Source: Rebecca billardiae RCC1528 (Eukaryota > Haptophyta). Taken from it: a stretch of 64,000 nucleotides of DNA. Under the pieces are notes generated by a model that did no database searches, was not told the origin of the DNA, and saw nothing but the letters and a program-made list of their open reading frames with translations. Positions 9,954 to 21,590 of this stretch are shown one piece after another; the stretch's first letter is position 1; every line of letters begins with the position of its first letter. The stretch spans positions 3,906,001-3,970,000 of the forward strand of contig OZ251222.1 of the NCBI GenBank assembly GCA_965240325.2. The letters are read 5' to 3'. A program made the translations under genes and the position numbers.

Positions 9954-12535
9954 ATGGCGAGTCGACGCGTGAACCACGCAGTCACCCCCGCCGCCAGGGA
10001 GGCGGTGGCGGCGGGGGGCGAGAGATCTTCTCGCATGGCGAGCGAGGCCGTCAGACAAGGCGGTGCCAATACGCCGAGCCGCGCGCCCACCCCGCTCCCA
10101 CCGAGCGCGCAGTGCTCTGGGTCTGATGGCACGCCGATCGTGATTACGGCGAGTGCCACGCCGACGGCTTCTTCGCCGCTCGTGCACTCTACCTTGCTGC
10201 TCACGTCGGAGCAGCTGAGCGAGCCTGGCATCGGCAGGTTATACGCGCTCAAGCTACCCGGCCCGTCCCTCGCGACGGCCGGCCGGGCGACCCCCGTCAA
10301 CGGCTCCACGCCGTCCGGATCGCCCCGGCCGCACGCCGAGCTGGGCGGCGCGTTGCCGGCGTCCGTGCCCGCGGCGGGCGGGGAAGCGGCGCTCGCGAGC
10401 ACGGTCGCGGGGGACTGCAGGCTACCGCTGCCGGCCGAGTACACGGTGGGCGCGCGCACGACGTCGTGCAGCTCGCCTGTCACCTCGTCGCCGCTCATCC
10501 GGCCATGCCCGCAGCCGTCCGCGCTGCCGCTGAGCGCGCTGAGCGTGCTGCCGCCGCTCGACAGGGAGCGCACGCGCTCACTGCCCAACATGGAGAAGCC
10601 GACCTCGCGCCGCGGCTCCGCCGACAGCGCGCGCGTCCTTCCCATACGCACGGCCGCCCTGCAGCGCACGCTCGGCGGCGCCTCGTCGGCGGACGCCAAG
10701 GACAGCCCGCACGCGAGCTCTGCGCGCCCGAGGCGCACCGGCGTCTCCTCGAACGAGGAGCTGCGGCGGCGGAACGCGGAGAGCATCCGCGTGGTGCTCC
10801 GCGAGGCGCGCTCGCAGGCGCGCGAGTTCCGCGTGCGCGTGCAGCTGCCCATGCTCGCCGTGGGCTGCGGGGTCACGCTTCTCGGGCTGGCGGCCGCGCC
10901 CGTGCTCGCCCTGCTGCGCAGCTGCGCGCTAATCGGGGCGGCCGTTGCGCTGCCCGGGCTGCTGCTGCTGCTGCTCGCGCTCGTGCCGTCGCAGCCGCGC
11001 ACGGTGCGGCTCGCCGCCGCGATGGCGGCGGGCGTGAGCGCGTGCGCCGCGGCGCTGCACGCCGCCCACGCCATGTCGGCCGTGGCGACGCTCACGGCGC
11101 CGGCCGGCGGCTCGGCCGCGCTGTCTGGCGTGTGCCCTGCGGGCGGCGCGTGGCTGAGCCGAGGGGCGCTCGTGCCGTGCTGGTGGGTGCACGCGGTGAT
11201 TGGCGTGCGCGCGGCGCGGAGCGCGGTGCACGGGCTGTGCGCGCTCGCGCTCGCCGTCGCGCTCGGCCGTGCGCTCCCCGCACGCGCCGTGCTCCGCGCG
11301 CTCTGGGCCTCGGCCGCGTGCGTGGGGCTCTTCTCGTTTGCCGCCCTCTCCGCGCTCAGCCTGGGGCTGGCGCTCGCGGCCGGGCTGCACGAGCTCGCGC
11401 CGGAGCTGCTCGCGGTGCACGCGACGCTGGCGTTCGAGGGGCTGGTGGTCGGCGCGCTCGCCCTCTCGCCGCGCTTCCGCACGCGCGTGCACGCCTGGCT
11501 CGCCTCGCGCGCCGAGGGCGTCTCGGCTGCCGCCACGATCTCGTCCGTGCTGGGCACGCACTCGGTGGAGAGCGTGCTGCCGACCGCGCAGGATGCGTTC
11601 CGCTGCATCTCGCTCGACGAGCTCGCGCTCGCGGACATCTCGTCCGCCGAGCCAGACATCGCGCTGTACCGCCGCTCGCGCCCGGCCGCGCTCGGCGAGG
11701 TGGACGCGTTCATCTCGCACTCGTGAGCGCACGTGCACGCGCACCGCGCTGCCGCGCGCGCGTGCACGGCCGCGCGCCGACGGCGCAGCGCGCGCGCCGC
11801 GCGCTCCAGTGCTCACGGCGCGCACGCGCTCCCCGCCGGCGCCCCCCTTCCCCCGCGCGCGTGCGCGCCGCCAGGTGGCACGACGACCCGGCCGCCAAGT
11901 TCGAGGCGCTGCAGGCGTGGCGCGCCGACTTCAAGGCGGCGCACAAGCGCGAGCCGACGATCTGGCTGGACAAGTTCTGCATCCACGCGGACGCGGTCGC
12001 GGACACGCTGCCGCTGCTGCCCGTCTTCCTCGCGGGCTGCAGCACGTTTGTGATCCTGTGCGGGGACACGTACATGCGCAGGCTGTGGTGCGCGGCCGAG
12101 CTGTACATCTTCTTCACGATGGGCGGCGTGCCCGCGCAGGTCTCCCTACACCTCTTCGGCGCCTCCTCCGCCGCCGCGCTCGAGGCGTTTGAGGTGCGCG
12201 ACGCGACGTGCCAGAGCAGGCAGGACCTCGAGCGGCTCGTCACGATGGTCGAGGCCGGGCCGGGCGGGCTGGACGGCTTCAACGACGTGGTGCGCAACGC
12301 GCTCGCGACGCTGTCGAAGCAGAGCACCACGCGCAGCTCGGTCACCTCCACCAGCAGAGCCTCCACCGGCACCACCGGCAGCCGCGACGGGCACAAGGAG
12401 CTCGGCGCGTCGATGGGGCCGAAGGGCGACGCGATCGTCCAGACGCCTCCCAAGGCGCTCGTTCACAGCACGAGCACCGCCACGCGCACTGCGTCAGCGC
12501 CGTCGATGTCGTCATGGCTGAGTCATGGCACCTGA
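9954..12535 (+). CDS. multi-pass membrane protein with C-terminal TIR-like domain
   Basis: Two exons, 9954-11722 and 11875-12535, give 809 aa. The join restores DAFISHS|WHDDPAAKFEALQ. The start could also be the in-frame ATG at 9864 or 10035. Residues ~1-290 are Ser/Pro-rich and predicted cytosolic. From ~295 to 500 there are several Ala/Leu-rich membrane segments, e.g. LPGLLLLLLALVP. The C-terminal domain (~580-720) reads DAFISHSW, then WLDKFCIHAD, LPVFLAGCSTFVILCGDTY and RRLWCAAELYIFF. This is the pattern of TIR-like domains found in large families of red-plastid algae. Whether it signals, cleaves NAD or only binds partners is unknown, and the catalytic Glu was not assigned. The last ~110 residues are Ser/Thr-rich. 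Confidence 0.6.
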
Positions 12536-13997
12536 TGAGTGATGACTCGGGACAGGTTGCACGGAGAAATGACCCGCCCGCGACTGACAGATGTTACATT
12601 CGAAACAGTGGAGTGTGGAAGCGACCTCAGACCTGTCCACCCGATGACAGACCCGTCTTTCGGTACATCGCGTCCGTCCCATGGCGGCCGGCGCGTGGCG
12701 CGAGTGCTTGGAAACCACGGAGCACACGAATGCCGGTGGTTTCCGACCTTCGCCGCCACGGCCCGCCTCCCCGTTCGCCCGCAATCGGTACCGCAGTCTG
12801 GTGCCCAGTTCCTCTCACGGCCCGCCGTCGGCAGTGGGGCGAAGCCGAAGCGCATCGGCGGTCCAAAGAAGCACAACTGGGACCTGTGGTAGATAGAGCC
12901 TTCAAGGAGGCTGCTGTCGCGAACGAGCAGGATGCGCCGGTTGCAGTATGCGCGTGCACCTTTGCACGAACGTGTGCTGGTATCCTGCTGCACTGCTCAT
13001 ACCGTACGCACGAGCGCGCAACCGTGCGCACGCGCTCAGGTGGCTCGGACGTGACACACGCGAGTGCTTGTGAAGCTCGCCTCACGAGGCCTTCGTAGAA
13101 GAAGGCGGGCAACCGTAGTGCGCTAAGGAAGCAGAAGGAGATGCTCGCCAAACGCGTGCAGCGCGTGAGGGCGAAGCTTGCTACGGCGCGCGCGGTCTCT
13201 GCTGTTGCAGCTCGGGCCGCTGCTCCGGCCGTGCAGGCGGCGTCTGGCGCGAGGTCCTCTGACAAGCAGGCGAACTCTGGGCAGTCTGCCTTTGCCGCCG
13301 GCAAGAAGTATCGGAAGCGCACGCATTTGGTCGTGCGCATGGCGCGCTCGCGCGCCGTGACGCAGCAAGCAGGCGATCCTTGACAAGCGCCTTGCTGATG
13401 CTCAGCAGGCCGAGGCGACGAGCACGGCCGCTCGACCACGCCGACGGGCACGCCCTGAGTGAGGGGGAAGGCCCCTTTCGAGACAGCACTCATCAGGCGC
13501 TCGACGTTGAGTATGTCATTGATCGCGCGCGTGTGTGATCACGGCAGCAAGACTAAGTCGCGCGAGGTGGAGTAGGTGGTAGCGCGCCTCTTCGCAGCAT
13601 CATCCGCAGCTGACTGGCGTGAGTGCCAGCTCGCTCACGTCGCGCGTGGCAGCGCTGGTCGGCTTCCACCCTGTTCGCACAGCGCGGCGCCGGCTGCACC
13701 GCCCGTTCCGCTGGACGCCGGCTCGCTCGTCGTTGACGACTTCTTCTTCAACCCGGTCGCGCGGGCGCGGTGATGGTACACTCCGGCAGGCAGATGCGGC
13801 GCATTGTCTGATCTAAGCCGCGCGCAGCGCGGCTTAGATCCGGAGGGTCCCACTCCGCAATCCGGCCGCTAGACGACTGGCGCCTGGCCGCGGCCGCGCG
13901 CGCGCCGCAGCGCGCGCGGCACACGCCGCGGCCGTGGGCGGCGCCGCACTCGTCACGGCACACGCAGTGAGTGCGTGCGGCAGCGGTCTGTAGTCAC
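12536..13997. other. intergenic between convergent genes
   Basis: No gene is recognised. A basic open stretch on the plus strand at about 13085-13383 has no domain and its in-frame upstream part is broken by a stop. The interval contains the perfect hairpin at 13810-13840. Confidence 0.45.
13810..13840. repeat. perfect 14-bp hairpin with 3-nt loop
   Basis: GATCTAAGCCGCGC (13810-13823) is followed by GCA and its exact reverse complement (13827-13840). It lies about 160 bp beyond the stop codon of the minus-strand repeat-protein gene. It could shape a transcript 3' end or be a fold-back remnant. Either role is inference. Confidence 0.8.
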
Positions 13998-14755
13998 TCA
14001 CACGCGGCGAATCACCGCGTTCGTCTTGGATTCGTTCTGTGCAGCAGCACCTCCCCAGCCCAACGCACCCCACAGGCTGTCCAGGAATCCCGGCTGCGTG
14101 GGCTGCTCGACTGGCACCTCGACTGGTGGCGGAGGAGGCGGAGGCTGTGGGGCCTCCCGCTTCCCCAGCATGGCCTGCAAGCGCGCCTTGATGTCAGCGA
14201 CTGGGATCTTGCGGTACACGAAGAGGTACCACGCGCCCAACCCGACGCCCGCCAGGAACAGGACTGGCACAAGCACGCCTGCAATGATTGCGCCGGTGTC
14301 AACCTGGGCTCCTTGAATGCCTGTGTCGACGTCGATGTCGTCGTCGTCGTCGCCGCTGCCGCCACCACCGCCGCCGCCGCCACCACCCTGGCTGCCGCTG
14401 CTCGAGGAAGAGGCCGAGCTGATACTCTTCGGCGGGCTCGGAGGGCTCGGAGGACTTGGTGGGCTCGGGGGCGGGCTCGGCGGAGTCGGCGGGCTCGGAG
14501 GGCTCGGCGGCGACGAGGGCGGGCTCGGTGGGCTTGGCGGCGGCGAGGGCGACCAGAAGGCAATAGCTCCGTTGATGTAGTCGATGCCATTGTCGAAGCG
14601 GACGTAGTCGATGCCGTCGACTTCGAGAGAGTCCTTGACGCCGTCGAGCGCGTATATCTTGTCGTACTCCCCATCTTGCGCCTTGACAACGTCATAGCTG
14701 CCATCCTCGGCGTCAATCTTGTCATCCCCGGCGCCGCCTGTGGAAGGCAGGGGGA

Positions 14756-14793
<38 letters not shown>

Positions 14794-17700
14794 GGGCAGA
14801 CGCGGTGGGGCACGTGTCGCGCGTGGCGCGGTGCGAGCGCGCTGGCGTGGCAGAGACCTATGGGCGCGCGGCGCCCTGCGCGCACCATACAGGTAGTCAT
14901 AGCCGCTGCCGCCGATCAGGGTGTCGTCGTCGGCCCCGCCTGACGCGCACAGGGCGCGCGCGCAGATTTTGCTGGCTGAGGTCACGCGCGCGCAGCAGGG
15001 CGGTCGTGCACTGCGTGCGCGCGCGCGCACACTGCGCCGCGTGCGGTTGACGGTGCGCACACCGAAGAGGTAGCTCCGCGCCAAGCCAGCGACGCCGCTG
15101 CCGGACTTCGAGCCATCGTCACCACCGAACAGCACGTCGTCACCCCCACCGCCCTTCAGCGTGCTTGCTGCTGCGCCGCCGGTACTACCGACGGACGCGT
15201 CGCCACCGTTGCCAGCGTGCAGGGTGTCGGCACCGGGGCCACCGTACAGGAAGTTCTGGGCTGCGCCGCCCGCGCCCCCCGAACTGCCATCGCCGCCGTC
15301 GCCGCCGAAAAGGATGTCGTCGTCTTCCTCGCTGTAGAGGCGGTTGGTGCTTTTGCCACCGACGCGCCCGGAGAACTTGCCGTCTCCTGCGGACGAGCCA
15401 AAGATGCGGTCGTCCCCATAGCCTGCCTCGACAAGCAGGTCGGAATCGCCGCCAGACCCGCCGGCGTTCTTGCTGTCGCCCGCGGCGCCGGCCACGATGC
15501 GATCGTTGCCGGCACCAGAGAAGATCATGCCGCGCACGTCGCCGCCAGTGCCATAGAGCCCACCGTCGCCCGCGTCGCCGAGCGTGATCTCGTCGCGAGT
15601 CCCAGCCCCATACACTTCAGCTGTCACCGTACCGCCCATCGCCATATTCCCGTCGGTCCCACCCTCGGCGTCGCCCCCGTCGCCCGCGATGAAGATGTTC
15701 ACACCAGAATCGTACCCAACTAGCGATACCTCTGCATTGAGATCTCCGCCGCGAGCGTACTTTCCGCTGGCATCGCCTGCATCGCCAACGACGACGTAGT
15801 CCGCGCCGCCGGACGTCTCCAGCAGGGCAGTCACGTCGCCACCGCTTGCGTATTCGCCGGAGGCATCACCTGCGCTGCCGACAGTGACCTCGTCCGCGCC
15901 GATGCCAGCGTACACACGTGCAAGGAGGTCCCCTCCTGAAGACCAGACGCCAGAGGCGTCGCCACCGCCGCCGATGGTGGCGGTGTTGGCGCCGTCGTAG
16001 AGATTGAGGTCAGCAGTGGCGGAGCCGGCCATGCCCCAGTCGTCTGAGGCGGCGCCGGCGCTGCCGACAGTGACAGTGTCTGCGCCCTGGCCACCAAACA
16101 CTTCTGCATCGAGGCCGCCGCCTTGGGACCAATAGGCAGAGGCGTCGCCAGCGCCGCCGATGGCGGCTGTGTTCGTACCGCCGTAGAGATGGAGGCGAGC
16201 AGTTGTGGAGCCGCCCACGCCCGTTTTGCCTGAGGCGGAGCCGGCGCTGCCGATCGTGACCTCGTCGGCGTCCGAGCCACCGAACACCACAGCACCGAGG
16301 GCACCGCCTTGGGACATATAGGCAGAGGCGTCGCCAGCGCTGCCGATGGTGGCGGTGTTCGTGCCGTCGTACAGAAAGAGGTTCACATCAGTGTTGCCGC
16401 CCATGCCCCAGTCGCCCAAAGCAACGCCTGCGCTGCCGATCGTGAACTCGTCCGCGTCCGAGCCACCATACACACGTGCATCGAGGGCACCGCCTTGGGA
16501 CATATAGGCTGAGGCGTCGCCACTGCCGCCGATGGTGGCTGTGTTCGTGCCGTCGTAGAGAAAGAGAAGAGTGTCAATGTCGCCGCCCATGCTCCAAGTG
16601 CCAGAGGCAACGCCTGCGCTGCCGATCGTGACCTCGTCGGCGTCCGAGCCACCGAACACCGAAGCATCGAGGGCACCGCCTTGGGACTGCCCGGCTGAGG
16701 CGTCGCCAGCGCCGCCGATGGTGGCAGTGTTCGCGCCGCCGTAGAGATAGAGTTTAGCAGTGGCGCCGCCGGCCATGCCCCAGTCGTCTGAGGCGGCGCC
16801 GGCGCTGCCGACAGTGACAGAGTCTGTGCCAGCGCCACCAAACACATCTGCAGTGAGGTCGCCGCCTTGGGACCAATGAGCAGAGGCGTCCCCACCGCCG
16901 CCGATGGTGGCGGTGTTCGTGCCGCCGTAGAGAGCGAGGCGAGCAGTTGTGTCGCCGCCCTCGCCGTATGCACCTAAGCCAACGCCTGCGCTGCCGATCG
17001 TGACCTCGTCCACGTAGGAGCCACCGTACACCACAGCATCGAGGTCACCGCCTTGAGACATAAACCCAGAGGCATCGCCACCGCCGCCGATGGTGGCGGT
17101 GTTCGCGCCGCCGCTGAGATAGAGCTTAGCAGTCGCGCCGCCGCCCACGCCGTAGTCGCCAGAGGCGTCTCCAGCGCTGCTGACATCGACAGAGTCTGCA
17201 CCCGCGCCACCAAACACATCTGCAGTGAGCTCGCCGCCTTGAGCCATGTAAGCCGAGGCGTCCCCACCGCCGCCGATGGTGGCGGTGTTCGTGCCGCCGA
17301 AGAGATCGAGGTACACATCAGTGTTGCCGCCCTTGCCCCATTCGCCCGAGGCAACGCCTGCGCTGCCGATCGTGACGCCGTCCGCATCAAAGCCACCATA
17401 CACGACAGCATCGAGGGCACCGCCTTGGGACCACCCGGCTGAGGCGTCGCCACCGCCACCGATGGTGGCGGTGTTCGCACCGCCGTAGAGAAAGAGCTTA
17501 GTTGTCGCGTCGCCGCCCACGCCCCAGGACCCTGAGGCGGCGCCAGCGCTGCTGACTGCGACAGAGTCTGTGCCCGCACCACCGCGTACTTCTGCATCGA
17601 GGCCGCCGCCGTAAGACCGAAAGCCTGCGGCGTCGCCAGCGCCACCGATGGTCACTTGGTTACTGCCACCAGAACCAGTAATGTCGACGTTCACGTCTCC

Positions 17701-18481
17701 ACCACGGGCGTACTTGCCGGCAGTGAGAGCAACGCTGCCAGCGGCTCCCACAGCCACGATGTCGTCGCCGGTGCCGACGGTCAGAGTGATGGCAGCATCG
17801 CCACCTCGTCCATACCAGCCCACGGTTGCGTCTCCGCCTCCGCCGAGGGTGACGCGGTTGTTGCCATCACCGACATCAATGGAGCTTGTCGCCATGCCGC
17901 CGTACGCCCAATCGCCACTCGCGTCCCCACCCGAGCTCGTTGTCACCACGTCGTTGCCTTCAAGCGCGTACAGGTAGTTCACGACAGCTCCTCCAGTTGC
18001 AAAAGCGGCAAAGCCGTCGCCAGGAGCTCCGCCAGTGAGCCGGTTGTCACCACTATAGCCGTTCAGCGTGTTGGAGACCGCCGCCTCCACCGTCATGTCC
18101 GTGCCTCCGTCCGCCGCGTCTGCTCCAGTCAGCGTGTCGTCCGTGTCAGCCGAGCCGTAGTACGTGCCCAGCGCTCGAGCTGGGCGCGAGGGCCTCCTAC
18201 AGATGGGCGCGCGCGCCACGTCGGGGCAGGGGCGAGGGCGGGTGTCAGCGCCAGGGGGGTGGCGTTCACGGCATGGCGGGGCCATGCGTGCGCACCCGCA
18301 CGCGCAGCGCCTTCCCCGCAGGCCGCGCTCGTGGCGGCACGCGCGCGTACTTGGCGCGTTCGGAGTCGGACCCGGGCGCATGTCCGGGCGTCGTCGGGGC
18401 GCGTGCCCCTGTGGCCGACGGAGCGCGGGCGGCGAGCAGTGCGAGCAAGGTGGTGCTGACGAGGAGGGCGTGCCACGCCAT
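13998..18481 (-). CDS. secreted/membrane-anchored Gly-Asp repeat protein (RTX-like)
   Basis: Four exons: 18481-18351, 18196-15063, 14939-14886 and 14737-13998, giving 1352 aa. Exon 1 encodes a signal peptide (MAWHALLVSTTLLALLAARA). The first intron was chosen from AA|GTACGC and TGTAG|G and is the least certain. Exon 2 is almost all tandem repeats of ~62 aa, each containing NTATIGGGGDAS and a DADEVTIGSAGVASG-like segment. The end has RTX-style blocks (GADTLHAGNGGDAS, DDTLIGGSGYDYLYGG). Exon 4 has a Ser-Pro-Pro linker like those of algal wall proteins, an acidic DDDDD patch, one TM helix (~1257-1280), then a short basic and Pro-rich tail. Surface display, adhesion or Ca2+ binding are inferred. 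No enzymatic domain is visible. It could equally be a wall or scale-associated structural protein. Confidence 0.65.
14759..14792 (+). repeat. 34-base G homopolymer inside an intron
   Basis: An uninterrupted G run on the plus strand is a C34 tract on the coding (minus) strand. It lies in the last intron of the repeat-protein gene, about 20 nt upstream of the CCACAG acceptor, where it would act as the polypyrimidine tract. Its exact length may be unreliable in the assembly. Confidence 0.85.
15870..17645 (-). repeat. coding tandem repeat, 186-bp period
   Basis: The phrase GCCGCCGATGGTGGCGGTGTT and close variants recur about every 186 bp (near 15967, 16153, 16339, 16525, 16711, 16897, 17083, 17269 and 17455). 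Each unit encodes ~62 aa, itself two similar halves of ~31 aa. The period is a multiple of three, so changes in copy number keep the frame. Confidence 0.85.
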
Positions 18482-19028
18482 CGTCGTGGCGAGCCGTCGG
18501 GGGAAGGTACGGCGGGAGGTGGGGTCGGGGCCGGTGGTCGGGCCGACGCCTTGCAGGTCCTCGGAGCGAGGCGTAAGTGCGACTGCGTCAGCGCGCGCGA
18601 ATTTCGTTCAGCACATCAGTAATTTGCGCCGATTCGTCGAACGAATCGTCGTCCCCTCTGCTCTCCACTCGGTTTACAGTTTGTAACTAAGACTACACAC
18701 AGGTTGTGTGACTCAGGCAGGCGAGATTGACGACGACCCCCTTGAAATTGGGTGTCACCTACTGGTGGGGAAAGTAATACCGGAGTAGGAATATGAAGAA
18801 TGGGGCCTCAAACGTTTTTTGATTAGGCACGCCTCGGGAATCGAGAACCCATGTCGTTACCTTTTTGAGCGCGCGCCATAGGGATGTCGTTGCGATTCTC
18901 ACCTATTTGTTGACGCTTTTCTACGACCATCCACCTCCCTTGACCATCGGCCATCCGCTCCCAAGTTGAGGAACCGCGACGATTGCTTTCGCCACCGCGC
19001 CGCGTGCGCTCGGCACACACGATTGAGT

Positions 19029-19470
19029 ATGACGAACGAGCTCAGCGCGCTGCTGCAGGAGGTGACGGCCACGCGCGACACGCAGAACGGCGCTCAGCCG
19101 GCGTGGCTCGACGACGCTTCCGGCACTCGCGCTCGCACTCGCACACAGGCGTACGTGTGCGACGAGCCGGATCAGCTCCGCGGGCCTCCGCCGAACCCAG
19201 CGCCACAGATGCCATCGTCGGCGTCGCGAGGTACTGCGCCGATCTGGCGGAGATCCAGCGGCACGTGGCGGCGATCAAGCAGCCGCAGCCGCATCAGATG
19301 ACGTGCACGAACGGCCTCGTGGAGAAGCTCGTACCACAAGCCTACCATAAGCCACCCGCTCGCCGACTTGCCTGACTACTACTCGCGCTGGCTCGTCACC
19401 AACGGGCGCGGCCTTCGAGCCGTCACCCGCGCCGCGCGCGGCTCGCGGCGCCATTGCGGAGGTGCGTGCC
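19029..19470 (+). pseudogene. possible decayed coding region, module 1
   Basis: Protein-like stretches occur in changing plus-strand frames: MTNELSALLQEVTATRDTQ near 19029, ATDAIVGVARYCADLAEIQ near 19210 and LPDYYSRWLVTNGRGLRA near 19367. No single frame carries all three and no clean intron pair joins them. The protein is not recognised. An unannotated multi-exon gene is an alternative. Confidence 0.25.
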
Positions 19471-21051
19471 CGCCGGCGCGAGCTGCACAACACAACATGC
19501 ACACCGACGCGAGCCGCTCGTACCACGTCGTGCCCGACGGGCCGTGCTCAGCGACGGCTGCAAGCCTACGCCATGCAGTCGGTTGTGCCCTGCGCCGCTC
19601 GCCCCGCACCCGTGCAGACCCGAGACCGGTGGGCCATCCGCGGTGCGTGCCGTTGCCGCGCCGTCGTGCCCGAGCGGCCGTGCGCAGCGACGACTGCATC
19701 GACGCGCGCCTCACCGTGCGCCTCGGTGGGCTGCGTGCAGTGAACCGCGCGGTGGCGGTGCGGTACCGTGCTGCGGCGCTGCGCGCGCGCGCCACCGGAT
19801 GATACCGTTATTTATAGTCAGCGCTGAACGGCCAACTCGTCCCATCGTCGTCGGGTCTGCCGGCCCTAACCAGCTTCTCCGTCGCGTCCTAGACGCGCTG
19901 TGTTCGACCAGCCCCACCGGGACAAGGCCGCCAGGCCCCCGCAGTTTATTTAACGACGTGGTATGCAACGGGCAAGCGTCAGGCTCATCAGAGTGCAGCA
20001 GACATAGAATGCCTCCGGCGGCCGCAGGGCATGATAGGTAGTTGGGGCTAAGGAGTGCTACTTTGGTTCTTGACTAATAAAAGTTAGTCGGCTCCCGCCG
20101 GGCAAAGTAGTCGCAACTATACTTTTTCGCCTAGCTTTCCGAGACCAGCTGTCCAGCTGAGTAGTCGTGCTACTTCACTGGCGTCAATCTCGCCTGCCTG
20201 AGCTGTGTGCGTCTCTTATGGCGGGCCGTAGGTCCGCCCCTTGTAGTGCCCGGGAAAAAGATAAGAAAAAGAAAAGGAAAAAAGAAAATCGCCTCGCAAA
20301 GTAGAAAAGAAAATCGCTTCGCTCACTACCGGGCGCCCTCGCAGCTCCCACTGGGGACGCTCGGCCGAAAACCATATGGCGCCTGGCGCGGAGCGCGTGG
20401 GCCGCGCGCGCCGAATCCAACGCCGGTGCGGATATCGCGCGAGGATTCCCTAGACGGGTTTTCGCCCGATTCGCGATTGCTGCCCTCGTCGTCTCGCGTG
20501 CAGGTCGAACGGGGCCCAAATCGGACCGTTTGATGCGGTACGCTCGGCGCGTCGACACGATCGTGCGACTTGGGGCGATCCTCGCCCGACGTGCACGTCG
20601 AAAGCTCGCACCGGCCATAGCATCATGCGCTGCGCACGATGACCGCCTCGCGCGATCCACCGTCGCGCGTCGGGCTCGGTGCGAGAAAGCCCTCATCACG
20701 AGGCGTCTCGCGGGCGGGAAGCGCCATCGCACGCGACGCAAGATTTGGCGCGGCCTTCTGAACTCGATCGCCGGAATCCGCGCACCGGACTCAGTCCTCG
20801 CTCGCGGTCCGGTCCCTCAGACGAAGCCCACGTCCGGCCTGCATGGCGTCGACGGTGACCAATGCGACGGAAGCGCAGCGCCAACGGCGTACGACGCGCA
20901 GCGGACGCACCTCCCGGGTCTGTCGCCGTGGCAGCAACCGCGTCATCGCGAGTTGGCGACCCTCGCCGCAGCGCGACACAGACAAGCCCGTGATGCCATC
21001 TGCAGAGAGACGGGACGTCGAGCATGCAACATCGCCGCGCCATCCTCGTCC

Positions 21052-21590
21052 ATGGCGCAGGCGCTGCGGGACGAGGCGGACGTCGTCACGCCGGTGACGG
21101 ATGCGCTGCGAATCGTGTGTTTGCTCGAGCAGCTCGTGCCCGCTCTCGATCGCGAGTGGCACACGCTGTCGCTGTGCGCGCGCGCGCACAACCAACAGCT
21201 CCTTGTGCCGCCGAACACGCAGGCGCCAGACCTGTCGCACGAGGCGAAGAGCGACGACCGCGCGAACGTCAACGCGCTCGTGCTCAGCGTGGCAGCCGTG
21301 CACGACGCCAACGCGACCTGCGCCGAGCCCATCATGCCCGGAGCAGACATCGGCAAGCATCCTCGCGACGACCGCTCTCGGCTGGCGGCAGGAGGACATG
21401 CACATGATCTACTCTGGCGGCTTCGTCGGCGGCGAGGCGCTCGATTACGCCATCGCGGTCGAGATGCGGCACATACAGTGCGTACCCGCGCTCGCGCGGA
21501 GCAACGGGCTACCCGCCCCGCCCCGCGCGCTGCACATTCCCTCGTGGGTGTGGGCCTCGCTGATGCGCATAAGAGTACAGACTGAGACGT
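21052..21590 (+). pseudogene. possible frameshifted coding region, module 2
   Basis: One frame reads MAQALRDEADVVTPVTDALR and continues through REWHTLSLCARAHNQQLL to about 21370. The sequence then looks protein-like in the +1 frame: WRQEDMHMIYSGGFVGGEAL, then RSNGLPAPPRALHIPSWVW to about 21560. This suggests a frameshift near 21370-21390. No family is recognised. Its position between 35-bp inverted repeats suggests element-borne cargo or a decayed transposon protein. Confidence 0.3.

Noticed and set aside
15870-17645. Antisense frames across the 186-bp coding repeats
   Set aside because: They repeat only because the sense strand repeats. The sense frame alone has a signal peptide, RTX-like blocks and a TM anchor.
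20258-20330. A/G-rich tract as a promoter or poly(A) remnant of a retroposon
   Set aside because: The GAAAAGAAAAG tract is flanked by no target duplication or coding remnant and is better seen as simple sequence.
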